Under the pieces are notes generated by a model, which was not told the origin of the DNA, ran no database searches, and was given only the letters and a program-made list of their open reading frames with translations. From a bacterium (GTDB lineage Bacteria > Actinomycetota > Acidimicrobiia > Acidimicrobiales > CATQHL01), in NCBI GenBank assembly GCA_026708055.1, contig JAPOVS010000039.1:20196-84195 (forward strand): DNA of 64,000 bases, given 5' to 3'. This document shows positions 28,701 through 34,958 of this stretch, piece by piece. A program made the position numbers and the translations under genes. Position 1 is the first letter of the stretch; each line of letters starts with the position of its first letter.

Positions 28701-29071
28701 GAGCCAACAGAGAACTGTTGGACGATCGGTCGGCGGTTTTGGGGCGCGACAATCCCGACACATTGGATACCCACCATAACCTGGCGTACTGGCTTGGTGA
28801 GGCGGGGCGCGTCGATGAGGCGATCGATGAGTTCGCGGCACTGTTGGAGGATCGGCTGCGGGTATTGGGCACCCACCATCCCCACACGCTCGCAACCCGC
28901 TACAACCTCGCGCGCTGGCTCGTTACGGCGGGACGTGCTGACGATATGGTTACAGCATATGCCGAGGTTATGGGAGATGAGTCGAGTGAGACGGCGCGCG
29001 ACCAACTTGACCGGCTGAGCACTTGCCAAGACCTGACGGGCTGGCTCGGTGAGGCGGGCCGCGCCGAGTGA
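25793..29071 (+). CDS. STAND-type NTPase with about eleven 42-residue TPRs
   Basis: A 1092-aa protein. An LVGRSRILLVDGLE box (about 39-52) precedes Walker A GPSGWGKT (71-78); Walker B is LVIFVEDAHAADDG (near 266-279) and a sensor-like FAITTSW follows. From about residue 611 to the end run eleven full kinesin-light-chain-type TPRs (pattern LxTRxNLAxWLGEAGRVEEAI ... VLGxxHPxT) and a cut-off twelfth. This is the layout of STAND ATPases used as defence sensors, where TPRs recognise a ligand. GGAAGGA lies 7 nt before the ATG. 231 nt of non-coding sequence separate it from the 924-aa gene. The stop falls at a junction with a hipA fragment, so the C terminus may be truncated. No separate effector domain is visible. 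Confidence 0.82.
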   Translation: MSKMSNKAERGSTHGLSMGSQDLVRGGACKPSGDEKRELVGRSRILLVDGLEAIYDDVLKSKCCSWVSLEGPSGWGKTRVVHELFKRLSKRQEQPRYWPDVIDDPTLGRKAAQPLFTRTGNSLPEFLWWGIGCSTSVGLGTQALERDVKRLYEHRTFLKKARQGLISRGQSVRETFAQRTHSIGRAVKEEGSIEAISYFVQEAAGAVIPGSGLVYKAAQLGVAAGRRKLQQSREVASETTFGEERSKDLVDEVVYFLGSFTAVGFPLVIFVEDAHAADDGVVELLGKVLSRGGTVFAITTSWPDFAARNPALDELMSEYEGRLHRVGHTSSAGEPFPEGSGLCELEYGARRTILHHHYGRVEKETEKFLLERFVNPLALNLFCEVGKYRRDEEYRTRDGALCLPPKERDSVPTSIRELYRDLWRELSIETQFALAVAYILTPANIDSAVAKNEDVWMDRLLIEVIERFENLEDPNIGDVVDALAKAPTANAWVRIVDDYLRAFSEEDQKAIVNEDGGGVLNDRLDDPSGQILAKLTDILLSADSDVRCTINGARSILALHAVGNITDHGMVAEAICLLMEDLESNLRELPERLRLFEIFGDLDPRPLSSITTFKLRQCGAWALAEAGKTGEAITVCEDLLNEQVGELGTEHPSTLDTRRILAGRLAEAGRLEEAITELENVLTESEQVLKPGHPDTLRIRHNLAGWVGSAGRVEEAVDRFRAVLEDRSRVLGADDPQTLHTRHNLAYWLGRAGGIDEAVRAYEELLVDRSRVLGVDHPSTLDTRNNLARWVGEAGRVKEAIDEFEAVLEGRRWVLGADHPHTLVTRDYRARWLGEAGRVEEAIGQFEAVLEDRRRVLGADHPHTLVTRGKLARWLGEAGRVEEAIGQFEAVLEDRRRVLGDDHPHTLLTRHNLAHWEGKAGFVEKAVTALERVWDDRVRVLGPKDPDTLFTRHVLGGWLGEAGHVEEAVRANRELLDDRSAVLGRDNPDTLDTHHNLAYWLGEAGRVDEAIDEFAALLEDRLRVLGTHHPHTLATRYNLARWLVTAGRADDMVTAYAEVMGDESSETARDQLDRLSTCQDLTGWLGEAGRAE
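28256..28507 (+). repeat. 126-bp tandem duplication within the TPR array
   Basis: Two adjacent 126-bp units (one 42-residue TPR each) are almost identical at DNA level, while other TPR units are clearly diverged. This indicates recent unit amplification. The pair is also strongly G-skewed on the coding strand. Confidence 0.8.
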
Positions 29072-29080
29072 GCAGCAGCA

Positions 29081-29640
29081 GAGGAACTGGCGGCTCCAGA
29101 GTCGTTGGCGTTGGTGGTCGGTGAGTTCGGCGCGGTCGCAGGCGGCGTGCCACTCGTTGCGGATGGCGTCGATCTGGTGGTCCACGACGGCGGCGGCCTC
29201 GGCGGCGTTGAGCCGGTAGGTGGGTGCGTGGGCGATGCAGCGGGCGACCTGGCGAGGCGGTCACCGTCGGGGCTGTAGGCCATCGCCTGGGCTGCTTCCC
29301 CGCTGAGGCGGGGTTGGGGGCAGATGTCGTAGGCGGGCGTGAGGGTCAGGGCGGTGCCGTCCCAGAACGCTGCGTGGTTGCGGGGGTGGTCGTCGGTGTT
29401 GCCGACGAGGATATTGAAGGTGATCCGGGCGAAGAGTTCCCGGAGCGTGGCGGTGGGGTTCGCGAAGCGGGAGCGGACCTCGGTGGCGAGGTCGGGGTAG
29501 GTGCCGTAGCGGCCGGCCATTCCGTCGGCGTCGTGCAGGCCGAGCAGGGTGAGCGCCGAGTGCATCAGGCGCCGGTGCCCCTCGGAGGTGCGGTCGAAGC
29601 GTTCCACGAGCAGCACGTACCTGAGCCGACCCGGACGTGG
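29081..29640 (-). pseudogene. HipA-type kinase fragment with frameshift (hipA remnant 2)
   Basis: Minus-strand sequence encodes LRYVLLVERFDR, then LMHSALTLLGLH, FARITFNILVGNTDDHPRNHAAFW (kinase catalytic motif) and TPAYDICPQ. Near 29220-29245 the frame shifts by one base and continues as IAHAPTYRLNAAEAAAVVDH ... RLWSRQFL, the normal C-terminal part of this HipA subfamily. The N-terminal region is missing on the right (junction near 29640-29690, before vapB) and the last residues are missing on the left, where it meets the TPR gene stop. Not functional. Confidence 0.78.
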
Positions 29641-29693
29641 TGCGAGCCGTGAAGCGCCAGTTCAGCGCCGACGCGGTGTGTCGGCCCCTGCTG

Positions 29694-29727
29694 GCATCAT
29701 GACATCAATAAAATATGATGCTATGAT
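29694..29727 (+). promoter_or_regulatory. vapBC promoter/operator
   Basis: GCATCAT (29694-29700) and ATGATGC (29715-29721) form an inverted repeat with a 14-nt spacer. TATGAT occurs twice (29714-29719 and 29722-29727); the second ends 6 nt before the vapB ATG, giving leaderless spacing. An inverted repeat overlapping the -10 region is the usual arrangement for VapBC autoregulation. Confidence 0.55.
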
Positions 29728-29733
29728 GAGCGA

Positions 29734-29991
29734 ATGCGGACGACCCTGACTCTGGACGACGACTTGGCCGCGGCCCTTAAGGAACGCGCCCGGTGTCTGG
29801 ACGAGCCGTTCCGCAAGGTCGTCAATGACGCCCTGCGGCGGGGGCTGTCCCCGGCGCTGCCCGAGCCGGAATCCCGATACCGGGTGCAGCCCCATGAGAG
29901 CGGGTTCAGGCCCGGCGTCGATCCGAGGCGCCTGAACCAACTCAACGACTCTCTGGAGGCCGCCGCGTTCGCCGGCGCGCCGGAACGGTGA
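29734..29991 (+). CDS. vapB: VapB-type antitoxin
   Basis: An 85-aa protein with an N-terminal ribbon-helix-helix start (MRTTLTLDDDLAAALKERAR) and a helical DALRRGL segment, followed by a C-terminal tail expected to wrap the PIN toxin. The stop overlaps a GTG (GTGA, 29988-29991) that originally would have been the vapC start but now opens a 24-codon mini-ORF. A leaderless ATG is supported by TATGAT 6 nt upstream. Confidence 0.85.
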   Translation: MRTTLTLDDDLAAALKERARCLDEPFRKVVNDALRRGLSPALPEPESRYRVQPHESGFRPGVDPRRLNQLNDSLEAAAFAGAPER

Positions 29992-30062
29992 TCGCCCCGG
30001 ATCTGAACCTGCTGGTCTCCGCCTCGTTCACCGCCGTCGGCGCCCACACCGCGCAGACGTGA
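29988..30062 (+). CDS. 24-codon mini-ORF made by duplication of the vapC start
   Basis: GTG 29988 overlaps the vapB stop and reads the first 12 codons of a VapC-like start (PDLNLLVSA), then 12 unrelated codons, ending at TGA 30060-30062, which itself overlaps the real vapC GTG at 30059. The 36-nt start copies (29988-30023 and 30059-30094) match at 34 positions. The mini-ORF may keep vapC coupled to vapB translation, or just be debris. Confidence 0.55.
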   Translation: MIAPDLNLLVSASFTAVGAHTAQT

Positions 30063-30484
30063 TCGTCCCGGATCTGAACCTGCTGGTCTACGCCCACAGT
30101 ACCGGCGCGCCGCTGCACACCCCGGCGCGCCGGTGGTGGGAGGAGCTGGTGAACGGTACCGAGCGGGTCGGCGTTCCGTGGGTCGTCGCGGCAGGGTTCG
30201 TGCGGCTGCTGACCCATCCCGGCGTGCTCAGCGATCCGGCCGGGCCGGAGCAGGCCGTCGACCTCATGGCCGAATGGTTCCGCGCGCCGAGCGTGTCGCC
30301 GTTGAACCCGGGCGCCCGGCACCTTGCGATCTTCCGCAGCATGCTGGGCGCCGCCGGCGCGGGCGGGGACCTCGTCACCGACGCCCACATCGCCGCGCTG
30401 GCCGTCGAGCACCAGGCCGAGGTCCACTCCAACGACAGCGACTTCGCCCGTTTCCCCGGACTCCGGTGGCGCAACCCCATCTGA
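30059..30484 (+). CDS. vapC: VapC-type PIN-domain ribonuclease toxin
   Basis: A 141-aa PIN protein of the mycobacterial-type subfamily (TIGR00028-like): PDLNLLVYAH with the first acidic residue, WVVAAGFVRLLTHP, LVTDAHIAALAVEH with the second, and NDSDFARFPGLRWRNPI at the C terminus. The residue before FVRLLT is Gly, as is common in this subfamily. The start GTG overlaps the stop of the 24-codon mini-ORF. Expected role: RNA cleavage held in check by VapB. Confidence 0.88.
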   Translation: MIVPDLNLLVYAHSTGAPLHTPARRWWEELVNGTERVGVPWVVAAGFVRLLTHPGVLSDPAGPEQAVDLMAEWFRAPSVSPLNPGARHLAIFRSMLGAAGAGGDLVTDAHIAALAVEHQAEVHSNDSDFARFPGLRWRNPI

Positions 30485-30750
30485 GCGCATGCCGCTCCTC
30501 GCCAGCCGGCTGCCTGGCGACGAACACAACACACTTGGGTTCAAGAGCGCTTCAGGTCCTCGACGTGCTGGGCCACGGCGTGGAGGTGCGGTCAACCGAA
30601 TACGGCGCTGGACCGCGGTGGCGACGGTTGGGGCGTGCCGATCGGGAATGCGCCCACGACCCACATCCTGAAGCACGGATCGGCGCACCTGCGCCGGCCG
30701 CCGCCGACCGGTCCTGAGCCGATGGGTCCTGAGCCCGCCCTGGTGTGCGC

Positions 30751-31050
30751 TCAGGCGACGGCCGCGGGCCTCTCCTCCACGGGACGTTGCAACCGCTCCT
30801 GCTGCCGGCGGCGTTGCAGGCGGCGGCGCCGGCGCTCGGAGGCCCCGCCCCAGACACCGTGGGCGATGTGATTGGCGAGCGCGTACTCAAGGCACTCGTT
30901 GATCACGGGGCAGTCCGCGCAGATCTTCTGGGCGCGCAGGACACCCACGCCGTCGGAGGGGAAAAAGACATCCGGGGACTTGCCGGAGCAGCTAGCTCGC
31001 CCCATCCAGCCCGTGCTCGGCATCCTTGACGGCACGGTTGTGGTGTCCAT
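30751..31050 (-). CDS. WhiB-family Fe-S transcriptional regulator (2)
   Basis: A 99-aa Wbl protein with cluster cysteines ASC, then KICADCPVINEC, the GVWGG turn and a highly basic tail (SERRRRRLQRRRQQERLQRP). It resembles WhmD/WhiB2-type proteins, which act in cell division and differentiation in relatives, but the subgroup is not certain. It is divergent from the small hypothetical gene at 31223. The 266-nt stretch 30485-30750 between vapC and this gene holds nothing I can identify. Confidence 0.9.
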   Translation of the reverse strand: MDTTTVPSRMPSTGWMGRASCSGKSPDVFFPSDGVGVLRAQKICADCPVINECLEYALANHIAHGVWGGASERRRRRLQRRRQQERLQRPVEERPAAVA

Positions 31051-31222
31051 TGCGCTAAGTACGGGCCGAGGCGGCTAAAGGCCCCGTAAAGGATCCGCGG
31101 CCACCGCAGGAACGGCCGCTGACAATCGGAAACGGCGATTCGGCCGGCGCATGACACGGCGGTAGCCTTGAGGCAGGGATCGCCTCGATGCCGAGTTCGC
31201 CGGGGTGCCGGAAGGAGTGTTC

Positions 31223-31522
31223 ATGACAAGCATCGGGCTCGACTACGAGCAGGAACTGCCGCCGCCCATCGGCCACGTCAAGGTCGTCTACATGGGTCCC
31301 GTCGCGCCGCACTGGGAGTTCCGGTCGGACTTCGGCGACAGGCAACTCATCGAGGACTTCCGTATGCGCGCGCAGGCGAGGCTGCTGCTGCTGCCCAGGG
31401 ACGACCCTCAGTTCCGCCGCAACCGGGAGCGGATCAATCGGGACGGCGTGCGCCAGAACCTCCTGATCGAATGGGACCTCGGCTACGACGAGGACGAGTT
31501 CGATCCCTACAGCGAGCCCTGA
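31223..31522 (+). CDS. Conserved-looking hypothetical protein
   Basis: A 99-aa acidic/aromatic soluble protein (HVKVVYMGPVAPHWEFRSDFGD, LLIEWDLGYDEDEFDPYSEP) with no recognised domain. AAGGAG lies 6 nt before ATG 31223, which is preferred over GTG 31205. A TAGCCT box at 31163-31168 may be its promoter. It ends 11 nt before ppk1 and is probably cotranscribed with it. Confidence 0.6.
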   Translation: MTSIGLDYEQELPPPIGHVKVVYMGPVAPHWEFRSDFGDRQLIEDFRMRAQARLLLLPRDDPQFRRNRERINRDGVRQNLLIEWDLGYDEDEFDPYSEP

Positions 31523-31533
31523 GGGGGAGACAG

Positions 31534-33639
31534 GTGCTCATCGGCGCGCCCATCGAGATCTCATCGCCTGCCACGAGTGTGACGACCGGCGAAGACTCGG
31601 ACGCGGCCGGCCGCTACCTGAACCGCGAGCTCTCCTGGCTGGACTTCGATGCCCGGGTGCTGCATCTGGCGCGTGATGAGAGCATCCCGCTGCTGGAGCG
31701 GCTCCGCTTCTGCGTCATCGCCGCCGGGAACCTGGACGAGTTCTTCCAGGTGCGGGTGGCGAGCCTCAAGGCGCGCATGGCCGAGGGCCGGCTGGAGCGT
31801 TCCGTGGACGGGTTCACGCCGCAGGCGCAGCTCGCCGGCATCCATGCCCGGGTGGAGAAGCTGCTTGCGGGCCTCGAGAGCGTTCTCCGCCACCAGATCC
31901 TCCCCACGCTGGCGACCGAGGGAATCCAGGTCGTGGACTGGAGCGATCTGGACCTGGATGACCGGAAGTTCCTGGAGGGCGAGTTCGCCGACCGGATCTA
32001 CCCCATCCTGACGCCCCTGGCGGTGGATCCCGGCCATCCCTTCCCGTACCTCTCGAACCTGTCCACGAGCCTCGGCGTGCGGCTCGTGGATCCCGGCAGC
32101 GGCCGGCACTGCTTCGCCCGGATCAAGGTGCCGTTCACCTACGGGAGGCTGCTGAGCCTCCCCGACGGCGAGCGCTTCATCCCCATCGAGCAGGTCATCT
32201 CGGCGCATCTCGAGGCGCTCTTCCCGGGCATGGAGGTCTTGGAGCACGCCTGCTTCCGGGTGACGCGCAACGCCGACCTGTCCGTCGACGATCAGGAGGC
32301 CGAGGACCTGCTGACGGCGGTGGAGGCCGAGCTGCAGAGGCGCCGGTTCCGCGCCGTGGTCCGTCTGGAGATGTCGGCGTCGGCCTCGGTGGCGATGCGC
32401 AACCTGCTGATGGACGAGTTGGACGTTCTGCCCGACGACGTCTACTCCACGGATCTCCTGCTGGACGTCGAGGGTCTGGCCCAGTTCTGCCGCCTCAAGC
32501 GTCCCGACCTGCTGTGGCCGCAGCGCCACCAGTTCGTGCCAGCCCCGCTGCGGCCCACCGGCGAGGGCACGCCGGACTTCTTCGCCGCCATCCGCAACGC
32601 CGACGTGCTGGCACACCACCCCTACGACTCGTTCGGCGCCTCGGTGCAGGAGTTCATCCACCAGGCGGCGGAGGATCCCGACGTGCTGGCCATCAAGATG
32701 ACCCTCTACCGCACCGACGGCGACGGCGACATCGTGGAGGCGCTCATCTCGGCCGCCGAGAGGGGCAAGCAGGTGGCGGTGGTCGTGGAGCTGAAGGCCC
32801 GCTTCGACGAGCAGGCCAACATCGGCTGGGCGCGGCAGCTGGAGAACGCCGGGGTGCATGTGGCCTACGGGCTGGTGGGGCTGAAGGTGCACGCCAAGAT
32901 CTGCCTGGTGGTGCGCGCCGAGCCCGACGGGATCCGGCGCTACTGCCACGTCGGCACCGGCAACTACAACGCCCTCACGGCCCGGACTTACGAGGACCTG
33001 GGGCTGCTGACCGCGGACGAGGACATCGGCGCCGACCTCTCGCACCTGTTCAACCGGCTCACCGGTTACGGCCACGGGTTCACCTACAGCGAGCTCGTGG
33101 TGGCCCCCGAAGCGGTCCGGCCGCACATGGCCGAACTCATCGCCGCCGAGGCCGCGCACGGGGACCGGGGCCGCATCGTGCTCAAGATGAACAGCCTCGT
33201 GGACGCCGAGATGATCGACGCCCTGTACGCCGCCTCGTCAGCCGGGGTCCGCATCGACCTGCTGGTGCGAGGGATCTGCTGCCTGCGCCCGGGTGTGCCG
33301 GGCCTGTCGGAGACCGTCAGCGTGCGGTCGGTGGTCGGCCGCTACCTGGAGCACTCGCGCATCTACTGCTTCGGCAACGCCAACGGCGTGGGACGGCCGG
33401 TGTACCTCATCGGCTCGGCCGATCTGATGCCCCGCAACCTGAACAGCCGCGTCGAGGCCCTCGTGCCCGTGCACGACCCGCGGCTGCAGGCCCGGCTGCA
33501 GCAGATCCTGGATACGAGCCTCGCAGCGCGGGCACGGGCCTGGACCCTGCGCTCCGACGGCGCCTGGGCCCCGCCGCGCCCGGGCACCGTCTCGCCTCAC
33601 GACACCCTGCACGACATCCCCGGCGTTCCCGCAGCCTGA
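31534..33639 (+). CDS. ppk1: Polyphosphate kinase 1
   Basis: Reversibly polymerises ATP gamma-phosphate into polyphosphate. The 701-aa protein shows the N-terminal LNRELSWLDFDARVL and FRVRVASLK-like helical region (here FFQVRVASLKARM), the catalytic LKVHAKICLVV near residue 450, whose histidine corresponds to the autophosphorylated His, YCHVGTGNYNALTARTYEDLGL, and a second motif YLIGSADLMPRNLNSRVE. GTG 31534 follows GAGGGGGAG. It heads the phosphate region: a PHO-box-like repeat and pstSCAB follow, matching co-control of storage and uptake. Confidence 0.95.
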   Translation: MLIGAPIEISSPATSVTTGEDSDAAGRYLNRELSWLDFDARVLHLARDESIPLLERLRFCVIAAGNLDEFFQVRVASLKARMAEGRLERSVDGFTPQAQLAGIHARVEKLLAGLESVLRHQILPTLATEGIQVVDWSDLDLDDRKFLEGEFADRIYPILTPLAVDPGHPFPYLSNLSTSLGVRLVDPGSGRHCFARIKVPFTYGRLLSLPDGERFIPIEQVISAHLEALFPGMEVLEHACFRVTRNADLSVDDQEAEDLLTAVEAELQRRRFRAVVRLEMSASASVAMRNLLMDELDVLPDDVYSTDLLLDVEGLAQFCRLKRPDLLWPQRHQFVPAPLRPTGEGTPDFFAAIRNADVLAHHPYDSFGASVQEFIHQAAEDPDVLAIKMTLYRTDGDGDIVEALISAAERGKQVAVVVELKARFDEQANIGWARQLENAGVHVAYGLVGLKVHAKICLVVRAEPDGIRRYCHVGTGNYNALTARTYEDLGLLTADEDIGADLSHLFNRLTGYGHGFTYSELVVAPEAVRPHMAELIAAEAAHGDRGRIVLKMNSLVDAEMIDALYAASSAGVRIDLLVRGICCLRPGVPGLSETVSVRSVVGRYLEHSRIYCFGNANGVGRPVYLIGSADLMPRNLNSRVEALVPVHDPRLQARLQQILDTSLAARARAWTLRSDGAWAPPRPGTVSPHDTLHDIPGVPAA

Positions 33640-33674
33640 GTCCCGGCGCAGCCCGCGCCGCGCTGTCATTCCGA

Positions 33675-33696
33675 GTTCACCTTCTGTTCAGCTTCA
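33675..33696 (+). promoter_or_regulatory. PHO-box-like 11-nt direct repeats upstream of pstS
   Basis: GTTCACCTTCT (33675-33685) is immediately followed by GTTCAGCTTCA (33686-33696), two 11-nt direct units like actinobacterial PhoP boxes. A weaker third unit (GGTCAGCCGTT) starts at 33701. TACGTT at 33724-33729 is a possible -10. The response-regulator gene encoded at 41.5 kb is the obvious candidate binder. Confidence 0.6.
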
Positions 33697-33762
33697 CAAC
33701 GGTCAGCCGTTCCCTCGCCTCGCTACGTTGCGCAGGTCTCTCGGCGGCCCAAGGAGCAGGAC

Positions 33763-34917
33763 GTGGCAACGACAGGCAAGCGTGGGATGTGCCTCGCTGC
33801 GATCCTCTGCGTCCTGACCGTGCTCGCAGCCGCGTGTGGCGGCGGTTCTGGGGCAGGGAGCGCATTCGGTCTGGCCGAGCGGCCGGACTCCTCGCCGGAC
33901 TCCCCGGATCCCGGCGAGTCCACCGATCCCGGCGAATCCACCGATACCGGTGCACCCTCTGCCGGCGAGGGCGGTGCGCAGGTCCTGACCGACGTCTCCG
34001 GCCGGGTGACTGTCTCGGGGTCGTCGACGGTCGAGCCGATCTCGGTGCGTGTTGCCGAGCTGTTCCGGGACGTGGCACCGAATGTGAGCGTGACGGTCGA
34101 CGGTCCGGGCACCGGTGATGGGTTCAAGTTGTTCTGTGCCGGCGAGACCGACATCTCCGATGCCTCTCGCCGGATCAAGGACGCCGAGGCGGAGGCGTGC
34201 GCCGGGGCGGGCATCGAGTGGATCGAGCTGCGTGTGGGGATCGACGGGATCGCGGTACTGACCAATCCCGAGAACGACGCGGTGGACTGCCTGAGCTTCG
34301 AGGATCTCTACGCCATCGTCGGCCCCGAGTCGGTGGGCTTCACCAACTGGCGCGACGCAGGTGCTCTCGCCGCCGAACTGGGCTCGTCGACCTCGTTCCC
34401 CGATCTGGCTCTCGACATCACGGCGCCGGGTGCGGAGTCGGGCACCTACGACAGCTTCATCGAGATCGTGCTGGAGCACATCGGCGAGGCCCGCGCCGAA
34501 GCGGGTGCCGTCAGCGAGGACGAGGCGGCGACAACGCGCCCGGACTATGTGTCGGCAGGTGACGACAACGTGATCCTCCAGGGGATCGACGGTTCCAGGG
34601 GCAGTTTCGGATGGGTCGGCTTCGCCTTCACGGGCGACGCCGGCGTGAAGTTGCTCGAGATCGACGACGGAGACGGCTGCGTGGCCCCCACTCCGGGCAC
34701 CATCGCCGCCGGCGAGTATCCGGTGTCCCGGTCCCTGTACATCTACGTCAACTCGGCCCGCGCCGCTGCAAGCGCTGCCGTGCGTGCCTACATGGACTTC
34801 TACGTCAGCGAAACGGGTCTCGGGCGGGCCGTCAGCGATGTCGGCTACGTCGTGCTCACCGACGACGCTCAGGCGACCACGGTGGCCGACTGGCACCGCC
34901 GGAGAATCGGCGGGTGA
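33763..34917 (+). CDS. pstS: Phosphate-binding lipoprotein of the Pst transporter
   Basis: Extracytoplasmic phosphate receptor. A lipoprotein signal peptide ends in the lipobox LAAAC near residue 25, followed by an acidic Ser/Pro/Asp linker and the PBP domain starting VTVSGSSTVEPIS, the typical phosphate-contact loop. GAESGTYDSF and GDDNVILQGI are further binding-loop regions. AAGGAG lies 6 nt before GTG 33763. The repeats PGESTDPGESTD in the linker are low complexity. It is first of pstSCAB. Confidence 0.92.
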   Translation: MATTGKRGMCLAAILCVLTVLAAACGGGSGAGSAFGLAERPDSSPDSPDPGESTDPGESTDTGAPSAGEGGAQVLTDVSGRVTVSGSSTVEPISVRVAELFRDVAPNVSVTVDGPGTGDGFKLFCAGETDISDASRRIKDAEAEACAGAGIEWIELRVGIDGIAVLTNPENDAVDCLSFEDLYAIVGPESVGFTNWRDAGALAAELGSSTSFPDLALDITAPGAESGTYDSFIEIVLEHIGEARAEAGAVSEDEAATTRPDYVSAGDDNVILQGIDGSRGSFGWVGFAFTGDAGVKLLEIDDGDGCVAPTPGTIAAGEYPVSRSLYIYVNSARAAASAAVRAYMDFYVSETGLGRAVSDVGYVVLTDDAQATTVADWHRRRIGG

Positions 34918-34946
34918 CAGCGGATCGTGCTCTCGATGCGTCCGGG

Positions 34947-34952
34947 TAGCGT
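34947..34952 (+). promoter_or_regulatory. -10 box (TAGCGT) of pstC, leaderless spacing
   Basis: TAGCGT ends 6 nt before GTG 34959, suggesting that pstC can also be expressed from its own promoter separately from pstS. Confidence 0.5.
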
Positions 34953-34958
34953 CCCGTC

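Noticed and set aside
30485..30750. Possible small toxin gene between vapC and whiB
   Set aside because: A short stretch (VLDVLGHGVEVRSTEYG) faintly recalls a HicA-like protein, but no start, length or conserved residues support it.
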